Positions 1 to 6,063 of a DNA stretch of 6,735 bases are shown here, piece after piece. The notes under the pieces are model-generated. The model had not been told where the DNA came from and did not search any database. It saw nothing but the letters and a program-made list of their open reading frames with translations. The first letter of the stretch is position 1, and each line of letters starts with the position of its first letter. A program made the position numbers and the translations under genes. Source of the DNA: an uncultured Collinsella sp. (lineage in GTDB: Bacteria; Actinomycetota; Coriobacteriia; Coriobacteriales; Coriobacteriaceae); NCBI GenBank assembly GCA_902495985.1, contig CABUZF010000064.1, positions 1 through 6,735 on the forward strand, in the 5' to 3' direction.

Positions 1-903
1 TATCTCGCGATGCGATGTCCCGCAGCGAGCGGACATGCGCTCGAGTGTCGTCAGGCAGCCAGCCGCCGTCGCCGGCACGCTGTTCTCGACCACGCAGGGA
101 ATCCCAGGGCGGGCGGCAGCCGCCCAGGCCACCACGGGCTCAAAGTCATAGCAGCCCGTCTCGCCCACGCCGTGGCACACCAGGCGCGAGCCCGTGCCGT
201 CGCACCAACCGGCCTCGTCCTCGTTGTCGACGACTTCAAAATCCTTGGCATGCAGCACGCGGATCTTGCTGCCGCATAAGTAGAGCATACGCGCGGTGAT
301 TTCTTGTGCCTCGCCAACGACGCTGGGATGCAGCAGCGACACCGGGTCGTAGATCACGCCGAGCGCCGGGCTCGAAACGCGCTCCAGCACCTCACGGCAG
401 CGATCTGGCGTGTTGACCGTCTCGTTCCAGCCGGGCTCAATCAGTATTTGCCCACCCACGGCCTCGGCGCACTCGCAGACGCGTGCGAGTCCGTCCATAA
501 ACGCATCGAGCGCCTCGTCGGTCATACGGTCGTCAGCAACGCGGTTCTGCGCATTGGGACGACCGGTCTCGGTACCAACCGGGCATCCGCCGAGCATCTG
601 GGCAAAGTTGAGGCACGCCTCGTACTCGGCAAAGTTATCCATAAGCTGTTGTCGATCGGGCGTCGCCAGATTCTTATAGCAGCCGAGCACGGCGACCGAA
701 ACACCCGCCTCGTCGAGCACCGCACGCAAATGGTCGGCGAGCTCGCGGGTCAAACCGCTTCGATCGATTCCCATCGATGCGTAGAGCACCTTGCTCGGCA
801 GCTGAATGCACGAAAAGCCCAGCTCTCCTGCCATGCGAATGCGCTCCTCGACGGTCCCTTGCGGAAGGTCGTGCAGACGCTCACCCGGAGTGATGGCCCC
901 CAC
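1..903 (-). CDS. TIM-barrel sugar isomerase/epimerase-like protein (3' end cut by window edge)
   Basis: The frame is open from 903 to base 1 with no stop, giving 301 codons of a protein whose C-terminus lies outside. The sequence reads like the xylose-isomerase-like TIM-barrel (AP endonuclease 2) superfamily of sugar isomerases and epimerases. Candidate metal ligands at strand ends are E156 (LIEPGW), D186 (YDPVSLLHP), H218 (VLHAKD) and E273 (CVVENS); a conserved-looking GTETGRP lies at 110-116. These positions fit the Glu-Asp-His-Glu set known for the superfamily, but I assigned them by eye. The chosen GTG start is one base after the GH105 stop, with AAGGGG 10 bases upstream. GTG at 912 and ATG at 927 are in-frame alternatives that would overlap the GH105 gene. 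The tight junction implies co-transcription and coupling with GH105, so the substrate is probably a uronate- or rhamnose-derived sugar. This is inference, because the superfamily is too diverse to name a substrate. It lacks a signal peptide and is presumably cytosolic. Confidence 0.85.
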   Translation of the reverse strand, partial: MGAITPGERLHDLPQGTVEERIRMAGELGFSCIQLPSKVLYASMGIDRSGLTRELADHLRAVLDEAGVSVAVLGCYKNLATPDRQQLMDNFAEYEACLNFAQMLGGCPVGTETGRPNAQNRVADDRMTDEALDAFMDGLARVCECAEAVGGQILIEPGWNETVNTPDRCREVLERVSSPALGVIYDPVSLLHPSVVGEAQEITARMLYLCGSKIRVLHAKDFEVVDNEDEAGWCDGTGSRLVCHGVGETGCYDFEPVVAWAAAARPGIPCVVENSVPATAAGCLTTLERMSARCGTSHREI

Positions 904-904
904 G

Positions 905-2143
905 CTATTCACACCCCTTATGAGCATTGATGCCCGGGGTGTATCCGCCAAACGGGTCATCGATCGAGCACGCGCCCGAGGGAGCGAGCGGGTCGCGCTT
1001 GCCGGCTAGCTTGTCGTGATGCATGGTCTCGATATAGGCGAGCACCAGCGGCGCCACACCCTTCGCGTCGTTTTTGACGATAGGCTCGCTCATGTAGTAG
1101 CCAAACGTACCCTCGCGGTGCGCAGTGTTACCAAGGCCCGCGACCAGGCAGATGTTATCAAGCGCCAGCTGACCATCGTGCTCGGACAGGCAGGTCTCGC
1201 AGATACCATCGAAGGCGCGGCGGCCATGCTGGTAGTAGCGCTCGCCCAGCACACCCAGACGCACGCCCTTCATGATGGCGTTGGCAAAGATGGCGCTGCC
1301 GCTCTCCTCCAAGTAGTTGGGGGCGATGTTAGGAAGGTTGATGACCTGGTGCCACATGCCAGTCTTCCCATCCTGATACGGCAGCATAGCGTCAATCAGG
1401 TCGTGGAACATCTTGCGGATCTCGTCCTTCTCGGCCGACATCGAGGGCGGCATGAGTTCCCAGGTATCGATGAGCGCCATGGCAAACCAGCCCTCGGCGC
1501 GCAGCCAGAAGTTAGCCGAAAGGCCGGTGACCGGATCGCACCAGAACTGCTTGCGGCTCGCGTCGTAGGCGTGGTAGTACAGACCGTTGAGCGGATTGCG
1601 CATCAGATCGTGCACGACCTGAAACATATGGAAGCTATCCGAGCAGGCGCGACGGTTGTGGAAGCTCAGCTCGTATTGCATATAAAACGGCTGCGCCATG
1701 TACATGCCGTCGAGCCAGATCTGGTTGGGATAGACGGCCTTGTGCCAAAACACGCCCTCTTTGGTGCGCGGCTGGGTCTCGAGCTGGCGGTAAATGGTGT
1801 CCATGGCGGCGCGGTATTTGGGCTTGCCCACCAAATCGTAGAGCTTATAGAGGGTCTTGCCCGCGTTGACGTTGTCGAGGTTGTACTCCTCGGGCTTGTA
1901 GTGCTTGATGGTGCCGTCTTCCTGGACAAAAAAGTCGATGTAGTCGTCGGCAAAGGTCAGGTAGCGCTGCTCACCCGTGATCTCGTACAGCTCGATGAGC
2001 GCCTTGATCATGCAGCCATCGATATAGTTCCAGGTGTTCTCCTTGCCGGCACGGAGCTTTTCGATGTTCCAGGCCGGTGCCTGCGGCGTAGAGGTCTCGA
2101 TCAACTGCTCGATATAGCGGTCCAGAATCTGATTGCAGCCCAT
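905..2143 (-). CDS. GH105 unsaturated rhamnogalacturonyl/galacturonyl hydrolase (YteR/YesR-like)
   Basis: This 412-residue protein has the (alpha/alpha)6-barrel signature of GH105. The family removes the terminal 4,5-unsaturated uronate left by pectate or rhamnogalacturonan lyases. Visible motifs are WNYIDG at 38-43, LDNVNAGK at 89-96, NQIWLDGMY at 140-148 with D145 in the position of the YteR catalytic aspartate, YYHAYD at 189-194 (H191), a WLRAEGW segment at 213-219 and an EESGSA segment before the C-terminal helices. The assignment to GH105 is strong; the exact linkage (rhamnogalacturonan versus homogalacturonan product) is not decided by sequence reading. The start ATG has AGAGGGGA at 2149-2156 at good spacing. 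There is no signal peptide, so it is probably cytosolic, as for Bacillus YteR. After the catalytic domain there is a tail of about 39 residues (374-412) rich in Gly, Pro and Asp that makes it longer than YteR (about 373). It has its own apparent promoter with twin operators at 2169-2223, and its stop codon touches the start of the isomerase-like gene. Confidence 0.93.
   Translation of the reverse strand: MGCNQILDRYIEQLIETSTPQAPAWNIEKLRAGKENTWNYIDGCMIKALIELYEITGEQRYLTFADDYIDFFVQEDGTIKHYKPEEYNLDNVNAGKTLYKLYDLVGKPKYRAAMDTIYRQLETQPRTKEGVFWHKAVYPNQIWLDGMYMAQPFYMQYELSFHNRRACSDSFHMFQVVHDLMRNPLNGLYYHAYDASRKQFWCDPVTGLSANFWLRAEGWFAMALIDTWELMPPSMSAEKDEIRKMFHDLIDAMLPYQDGKTGMWHQVINLPNIAPNYLEESGSAIFANAIMKGVRLGVLGERYYQHGRRAFDGICETCLSEHDGQLALDNICLVAGLGNTAHREGTFGYYMSEPIVKNDAKGVAPLVLAYIETMHHDKLAGKRDPLAPSGACSIDDPFGGYTPGINAHKGCE
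914..919 (-). promoter_or_regulatory. Candidate ribosome binding site for the isomerase-like gene
   Basis: AAGGGG on the minus strand lies inside the last codons of the GH105 gene, 10 bases before the GTG at 903. It is too close to the GTG at 912, and no comparable site precedes the ATG at 927. It is the main reason for choosing the 903 start, although the spacing is slightly long. Confidence 0.4.
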
Positions 2144-2168
2144 TGCTGTCCCCTCTGACGTTATTGAT

Positions 2169-2183
2169 GGGTGAACGTTAACC
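2169..2183. promoter_or_regulatory. Operator copy A, LacI-family-like near-palindrome
   Basis: The plus strand reads GGGTGAACGTTAACC. The core GGTGAAC/GTTAACC is a palindrome with one mismatch, centred on CG, the usual form of a LacI-family repressor site. It lies in the predicted 5' untranslated region of the GH105 gene, between the -10 element and the ribosome binding site. A bound repressor here would block elongation or initiation. It is identical over 15 bases to copy B. The regulator is not encoded in the window. Confidence 0.6.
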
Positions 2184-2202
2184 TAGTGTAACGCGAACGG
2201 GG

Positions 2203-2208
2203 ATTATA
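2203..2208 (-). promoter_or_regulatory. Candidate -10 element for the GH105-isomerase transcript
   Basis: A perfect TATAAT on the minus strand lies 60 bases upstream of the GH105 start. Start of transcription would fall near 2196, giving a leader of about 50 bases that contains operator copy A. No good -35 hexamer is seen 16-18 bases upstream, which would fit a weak or activator-dependent promoter. The matching TATAAT in the opposite arm (2225-2230) points the other way, into the SGNH gene as antisense. Confidence 0.45.
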
Positions 2209-2223
2209 GGGTGAACGTTAACC
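2209..2223. promoter_or_regulatory. Operator copy B, LacI-family-like near-palindrome
   Basis: This is the same 15-base sequence as copy A, in the same orientation, offset by exactly 40 bp (close to four helical turns). It sits over the loop and inner stem of the 2197-2236 inverted repeat, just upstream of the minus-strand TATAAT, so it would occupy the spacer between the -35 and -10 positions. Two in-phase copies would suit cooperative or looping repression; that is inference. Confidence 0.6.
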
Positions 2224-2249
2224 CTATAATCCCCGTAAACGGCAGACTT

Positions 2250-2921
2250 TTAACGGCAAACGGCGGTAAGCCCCGCGGCGATGCGATGCGCCAGGCGCTC
2301 ATAGCCGACAGGGCTGTAATGCAGACCGTCCGGCATGTAGAGCGCGCGGTGCTCCGGCAAAAACGGGCTGATGCCGCTTTGCGCATACAGGTCGATCACC
2401 GGCACCGAGTAACGGTCGCAAACCTCCAGCATCGCCTGCACATAGACGTCTTGTGTCAGGCCCAGATGGTTGGCCTCGTTGCTTGCCGGGATATCCTTCT
2501 CGTGCTTGCCGCTCGTCTTGCACGGCGTCATAAACACGAGCCTTGCCTGGGGCGAGCGCGCCGTGATGGTTCGAATCAGATAGTCGACCGCACCATAGAA
2601 CTCATGCACATCGGTGCTGCCCAACTCGCCGAGCGGCACATTGCGGCTAAAATCGTTGACGCCGCCAAAGACAATGTAGATATCCGCCGCATCATCGATG
2701 CCGTCTAGGCGCTCGACAAACGAATCGGTGCGGTCGGCCTTGACGGCAATGCGCGAGCCCTTGATGCCGTAATTCTCGATAGTTGCGCCACCCAGCAGCA
2801 CTCCTAGATGCGAAGTCCAGGAGATGTCGTTGCCGCCCGCGCCGCATCCATTGTCGCCCCACGTAGTCGAATCACCAAAGCAGCAGATGGTCGACTCGCT
2901 CAAGGTCTTCGTCGGTTTCAT
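2250..2921 (-). CDS. SGNH/GDSL-family esterase, probable carbohydrate deacetylase
   Basis: The protein is 223 residues long. All SGNH blocks are present: block I CFGDSTTWG with nucleophile S18, block II NYGIKGSRI with oxyanion G52, block III VFGGVND with N89, and block V PDGLHYSPVGY with D198 and H201. The length matches a single SGNH domain with no extra modules. The family hydrolyses esters; in this setting, removal of acetyl groups from pectic or rhamnogalacturonan oligosaccharides is the likely job, but sequence alone does not separate it from other SGNH acylhydrolases. The ATG at 2921 was chosen because AAGGAG (2929-2934) lies 7 bases before it; an in-frame ATG at 2963 would add 14 residues without a comparable site. 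No signal peptide is visible. It follows the methylesterase fusion by 78 bp with no convincing terminator between, so it probably belongs to the same operon. Confidence 0.9.
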   Translation of the reverse strand: MKPTKTLSESTICCFGDSTTWGDNGCGAGGNDISWTSHLGVLLGGATIENYGIKGSRIAVKADRTDSFVERLDGIDDAADIYIVFGGVNDFSRNVPLGELGSTDVHEFYGAVDYLIRTITARSPQARLVFMTPCKTSGKHEKDIPASNEANHLGLTQDVYVQAMLEVCDRYSVPVIDLYAQSGISPFLPEHRALYMPDGLHYSPVGYERLAHRIAAGLTAVCR

Positions 2922-2928
2922 ATTTATA

Positions 2929-2934
2929 CTCCTT
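2929..2934 (-). promoter_or_regulatory. Ribosome binding site of the SGNH esterase
   Basis: AAGGAG, within the longer GGGAAGGAG, lies 7 bases upstream of the ATG at 2921. It decides this start against the in-frame ATG at 2963. Confidence 0.85.
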
Positions 2935-2999
2935 CCCGCCCACACGGCGGCCTTTGGCCTCATCAGTCATTACCGTTTGCCCGCAACAACGCCCACGAC

Positions 3000-5162
3000 C
3001 TAGGAACGGGCCCTGGCAGCATGTCCGTCAAGCCATTCGATATCCTCGGCAAGGTACGCAACGCCCAGATGGTGTCCACCCGGGCAAACCTCGTGCAACA
3101 GGCCGTCGGCATGTCCCACGAGGCCATAGGCGTCCCGAACGATGGCGAGCTGCTCATCAACATTCGCAAGTCCGCGGGCGCCGTTGAGATGGTCTTTCTC
3201 GCAGCTCTGAACCAAGAGCGGGCGCGGCGCGATAAGCGAGGCGATATCGCCCATATCGAGCAGGCGCCACAGTCCCGACACATAGTTGCAGCTGCAGTTA
3301 CCGTTGAGGTGCAGCAGCGAATCGTCGACACCGTACAGATAGCCCGAGACAAACGCCTTGCGCACGCGTGGGTCGAGCGCCGCCAGGTACAACGTCATGT
3401 ATCCGCCGCCCGAAAAACCAAAGCAGCCCAGGTCGTCCATGGCAATGTCGCCGCGTGTCTCCAAGTAATCAATCAAGCGCATGTTGTCCCAGGCGTTGAG
3501 GCCCGCGACTGTAAGACCCAGCGGCTCCGCCATGCGCGCCTGGTTTAGGCAGGTCCCGCGCAGATAACTGTTCTCGTCGTCGCCCTGGCCTTTCCAGTCG
3601 CGACGGCTCCCCCAGCCACGTGCATCGGGGCAGACGGTCACATAGCCCATGCGCGCCAGACGCAGGCCGTAGTCGTAGTTAAACTTGCGTACGGCATCGT
3701 CGACCGCCGGCACGCCCGTTACGCCCGCAACACTTGCGGCGCCTGCGCCCTGGTGGCCGTGCGGGCAGATATAGCAGCGCTTGCAGCCGTGCGCATCGAG
3801 CTTGGGCGCCTGCGGCTCCAGTAGGTAGAACGGCATCCAAACGTCGCGCTCCACCTGCAACATCGCATGGGTGCGCACGATACCGCCAGCAATCTGCACT
3901 CGATCGAGCTCGCGCACCTCGATTGGCGCGCGATCCATAATCGATAAGCCCAGCAGGTCAAACAGCCGATCCCTCGTCGCAATTTGCCATGCTTCAAAGT
4001 CACCGGGCGTCGCGCCCTTAAACGCGGCGGAACGCCCCTCGCGCTTAAGACGGTCGCGAAGCGCCGGTTCGTCTTCGTAATAGATGTCGATATGCACTGT
4101 GCGGCCGCTATCGGAAAGACTGGCGGTCTCCACCGCATCACCATCGCCGCCCTCGGGGTCCCAGCCGTCCGCACCGGCAAGCACCTGCTCGCGAGCGTAC
4201 CGGGCAGCGGCCGTCGCATCGAGTTCGCGCGTCCACGGCGCCCAGCCAGCAGCATCACCCGCCGGGCCATGCAGACTTGTGCCAACATAGCGCGCCCTCT
4301 CGTGCGCCGCCGGCTTATTCCAGTCCCACCAACCTTCGCGCTTGATGTGTTGCCCCAGCCAGCAATCGATCAGCACGGTTTGCGCCCACTCGCGCCAAGG
4401 ACGGCCCAGATAGACCGAATCCGGCGCCACGTCATCCGGAGCTGTAAACGAACAGCCGTGGAACACGAAGCCGTACGGCTCTCCCTCGGGCGTCGATGCC
4501 GCCGTCACGTAACCGTTCACGTCCATATCGCGGTTGAGTGAGCGAATCTCGCACCCCTCAAAATAGGCACGCGCGCCGCCAAAGATAAAGTCGACATCGC
4601 CCTCGATCCGGCAACGTCTAAAATACTGGCGCCCCACCCGGCGCGGCGCATACTGTTTGGGTCCTATAAACCCGCCCGGTTTGACCTCATGCGGCGGCAG
4701 CGGACCCAAAAACAGCGTGTCTTGGTGCCCCTTAATGCAGCAGGCATCGACGACTAGACGGTCGCCATCGGCATACAGGGCAATCGCCTGACCGACCTCG
4801 CGTCCATCGCCCGCATCGTTTTCGATCGTGAGGTTTGCAAGCGTCACGTCATCGGCATCGACCAACACCGTATACGTGCGGAAGGTGCCGAGCTTTCCGT
4901 CCTGGCCGCTGCCGTCCTCCGAGGGCATCTGCGCCGCAAGGCAGCCAACGATGCGCACGCTGTCGGCCGTCTCTCCCTCAATCGTCACATGTGGGCGACG
5001 GATCTCGACCCGCTCGCGATACTCGCCCGGATCGATGCGAATCATCACCGGTTGCTCGGCATCCGGATAGAGCCGATCGACTGCCGCCAAGGCATCGGAA
5101 ATCGCTGGGTACGCTCCTTCCGCAGCCCTCGAAACGCGCAGCGTATAGATACTTTCGTTCAT
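3000..5162 (-). CDS. Two-domain pectin esterase: CE8 pectin methylesterase fused to alpha/beta-hydrolase esterase
   Basis: The protein has 720 residues and two catalytic domains. Residues about 5-337 are a pectin methylesterase beta-helix: GQAIAL with Q125, HQDTLFLG with Q147 and D148, DVDFIFGGA with nucleophile D191, and YLGRPW with R254 and W256. These match the known CE8 active-site residues, so homogalacturonan demethylation is well supported. After a linker (about 338-360), residues about 361-715 form an alpha/beta hydrolase like acetyl-xylan-esterase or Abhydrolase_7 proteins, with S584 in GFSGGG, D657 in SCEKDH and H697 or H698 in PGGHH. Its substrate is uncertain: acetyl groups on pectin are the simplest guess, but a second methylesterase activity is possible, since some alpha/beta hydrolases from pectin loci act on methyl esters. 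No signal peptide is seen at MNESIYTLRV, so it looks intracellular, unlike secreted plant-type methylesterases. Its ATG overlaps the stop of the upstream esterase (ATGA), implying translational coupling. Both catalytic sets look intact, so neither half appears degenerate. Confidence 0.93.
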   Translation of the reverse strand: MNESIYTLRVSRAAEGAYPAISDALAAVDRLYPDAEQPVMIRIDPGEYRERVEIRRPHVTIEGETADSVRIVGCLAAQMPSEDGSGQDGKLGTFRTYTVLVDADDVTLANLTIENDAGDGREVGQAIALYADGDRLVVDACCIKGHQDTLFLGPLPPHEVKPGGFIGPKQYAPRRVGRQYFRRCRIEGDVDFIFGGARAYFEGCEIRSLNRDMDVNGYVTAASTPEGEPYGFVFHGCSFTAPDDVAPDSVYLGRPWREWAQTVLIDCWLGQHIKREGWWDWNKPAAHERARYVGTSLHGPAGDAAGWAPWTRELDATAAARYAREQVLAGADGWDPEGGDGDAVETASLSDSGRTVHIDIYYEDEPALRDRLKREGRSAAFKGATPGDFEAWQIATRDRLFDLLGLSIMDRAPIEVRELDRVQIAGGIVRTHAMLQVERDVWMPFYLLEPQAPKLDAHGCKRCYICPHGHQGAGAASVAGVTGVPAVDDAVRKFNYDYGLRLARMGYVTVCPDARGWGSRRDWKGQGDDENSYLRGTCLNQARMAEPLGLTVAGLNAWDNMRLIDYLETRGDIAMDDLGCFGFSGGGYMTLYLAALDPRVRKAFVSGYLYGVDDSLLHLNGNCSCNYVSGLWRLLDMGDIASLIAPRPLLVQSCEKDHLNGARGLANVDEQLAIVRDAYGLVGHADGLLHEVCPGGHHLGVAYLAEDIEWLDGHAARARS

Positions 5163-5968
5163 CGTCCATCACGCTCCCAGGCGGCAAACTGCTCAGGCCA
5201 GCCCTGAACCTGTGGCTGAATATGCTCGGCGCAACCCTTAAATGCCGTTTGGGCCGTGGCGAGCGATGCTCCGTGCTTTCCATGCGGAAAAATATGTAAG
5301 CTAAAGCCAATCCCGTGATCGGCAAGCGCCTGCGCAAGCAAAAGGCTATTTTGGACTGGCACCGATGCATCCTCGGCGGTATGCCATAAGAACGTACGGG
5401 GAAAGCCTTCACCAACCATGTTCTCGATCGACAACTTTTGAGCCAAAACGTCATCGGCACCCGTTAGGTGTTCAAACGAGCCACGATGGGCATAGGCCCC
5501 CGAGCTTACGACCGGATAGCCCAAGCAAAGTGCGTCAGGCCGAATCGACTCAGGCGATGTCGCGATCGACTCTGCAAGCCAGGATTGGTCCCAAAGCGCC
5601 CCGAGCAAGCCAACCAGATGCCCACCCGCCGAAAAACCCATGACCGTAATTCGATTGGGATCGACGCAAAACTCCGTCGCATGACTTCGCACGGTATCGA
5701 CCGCCCGTGCAAGTTCTTGCAATGCAAGCGGATAGGTGGCGGGCGCAACCGAGTAGTCCAGAACAAAAGCCTGATACCCCATCGCAAGTAAGCGTAGCGC
5801 CACCGGCTCGCCCTCTCGAGGCGAAATATGATCGTAGCCCCCACCCGGCACAATCAAAACTGCAGGTCGGGGTTCTAGGGCATAAGCATCCTCGGTGGGA
5901 GCAAAAATATAGGACGAGATCGCGGCATCCGAGCCATCGACCCCGACACAAATCGTTTTATTGAGCAT
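5159..5968 (-). CDS. Alpha/beta-hydrolase acetylesterase (acetyl-xylan-esterase/BD-FAE-like)
   Basis: The protein is 269 residues, the usual length for single-domain esterases of this group. The oxyanion motif is VPGGGYDH at 40-47, the nucleophile is S113 in GFSAGGH, the acid is D200 in HTAEDASVPV, and the base is H232 in HGKHG. The WHTA(E/D)D..VP.. block is typical of bacterial acetylesterases annotated near xylan or pectin genes. The likely role is removal of O-acetyl (or similar acyl) groups from imported oligosaccharides; the natural substrate is not decided. The start is supported by GAGAAGG five bases before the ATG. There is no signal peptide. Its stop overlaps the start of the methylesterase fusion by four bases. 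Sampled lines of this gene run about 48-57% GC against 63-75% in sampled lines of neighbours, hinting at a different history. Confidence 0.9.
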   Translation of the reverse strand: MLNKTICVGVDGSDAAISSYIFAPTEDAYALEPRPAVLIVPGGGYDHISPREGEPVALRLLAMGYQAFVLDYSVAPATYPLALQELARAVDTVRSHATEFCVDPNRITVMGFSAGGHLVGLLGALWDQSWLAESIATSPESIRPDALCLGYPVVSSGAYAHRGSFEHLTGADDVLAQKLSIENMVGEGFPRTFLWHTAEDASVPVQNSLLLAQALADHGIGFSLHIFPHGKHGASLATAQTAFKGCAEHIQPQVQGWPEQFAAWERDGR

Positions 5969-6012
5969 GTATACCTTCTCGTTATGATGCGTAGCGCGGC
6001 CGCATGGTACAA

Positions 6013-6047
6013 GGGCCGCATAGCCGATTTTTTCGGCAATGCGGCCC
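6013..6047. repeat. Hairpin-forming inverted repeat between the GH28 and esterase genes
   Basis: The arms GGGCCGCAT (6013-6021) and its reverse complement (6039-6047) are followed inward by a single A/A mismatch, a further 4-bp stem (GCCG/CGGC) and a short loop holding a run of T on the plus strand (A on the minus strand). On the minus-strand transcript it starts 17 bases after the GH28 stop. The bases after it (TTGTACC) are not a U-tract, so it is at best a weak terminator; mRNA 3'-end stabilisation or partial attenuation are alternatives. A further copy of the arm sequence, GGCCGCAT, lies at 5998-6005 and could pair instead. The rest of the 95-bp gap shows no convincing promoter. Confidence 0.6.
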
Positions 6048-6063
6048 CGGTCATCAATTCCAG

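Larger units (their letters stand above)
2197..2236. repeat. Perfect 16-bp inverted repeat with 8-base loop
   Basis: The arms are 2197-2212 (ACGGGGATTATAGGGT) and 2221-2236 (its exact reverse complement), and the loop 2213-2220 is GAACGTTA. It lies 13 bases after the SGNH stop and before the GH105 gene. As RNA it would form a very stable hairpin, but neither side is followed by a run of U, so it is not a standard intrinsic terminator. It encloses operator copy B and carries TATAAT on each strand. It may act as a 3' stabiliser of the upstream mRNA, a promoter-operator, or both. Confidence 0.8.

Noticed and set aside
1..70. Possible frameshift near the end of the isomerase-like gene, because another minus frame reads like a plausible helix (WLPDD...)
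   Set aside because: On recounting the bases, the original frame stays open and continues as NSVPATAAGCLTTLERM, which fits the C-terminal helix of the family; the other reading came from a counting slip.
304..930. A 208-codon plus-strand open frame opposite the isomerase-like gene
   Set aside because: Antisense shadow in high-GC sequence; the minus-strand frame has coherent TIM-barrel motifs and this one has none.
1016..2158. A 380-codon open frame on the plus strand across the whole GH105 gene
   Set aside because: It lies exactly antisense to a gene with clear catalytic motifs; its translation is rich in V, H, A, L and D repeats typical of the complement of high-GC coding sequence, with no recognisable domain.
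2197..2236. Intrinsic terminator after the SGNH gene
   Set aside because: The stem is strong but both flanks lack a T-run, so it was recorded as an inverted repeat instead.
2949..2959. GGCC-TTT-GGCC mini-hairpin between the fusion gene and the SGNH gene as a terminator
   Set aside because: Only 4 bp of stem with a 3-base loop and no U-run; likely chance in high-GC sequence.
2808..3548. A 246-codon plus-strand open frame spanning the SGNH/methylesterase junction
   Set aside because: It crosses two confident minus-strand genes and their ribosome binding site and shows no domain or start signal.
5975..6012. Promoter in front of the small esterase (TTGTAC followed by CATAAC)
   Set aside because: The spacer is about 20 bases and the -10 match is poor; not strong enough to claim.
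5875..6057. A 60-codon minus-strand frame beginning in the GH28-esterase gap
   Set aside because: It overlaps the start and N-terminus of the esterase in another frame, runs through the hairpin, and has no ribosome binding site or protein-like pattern.
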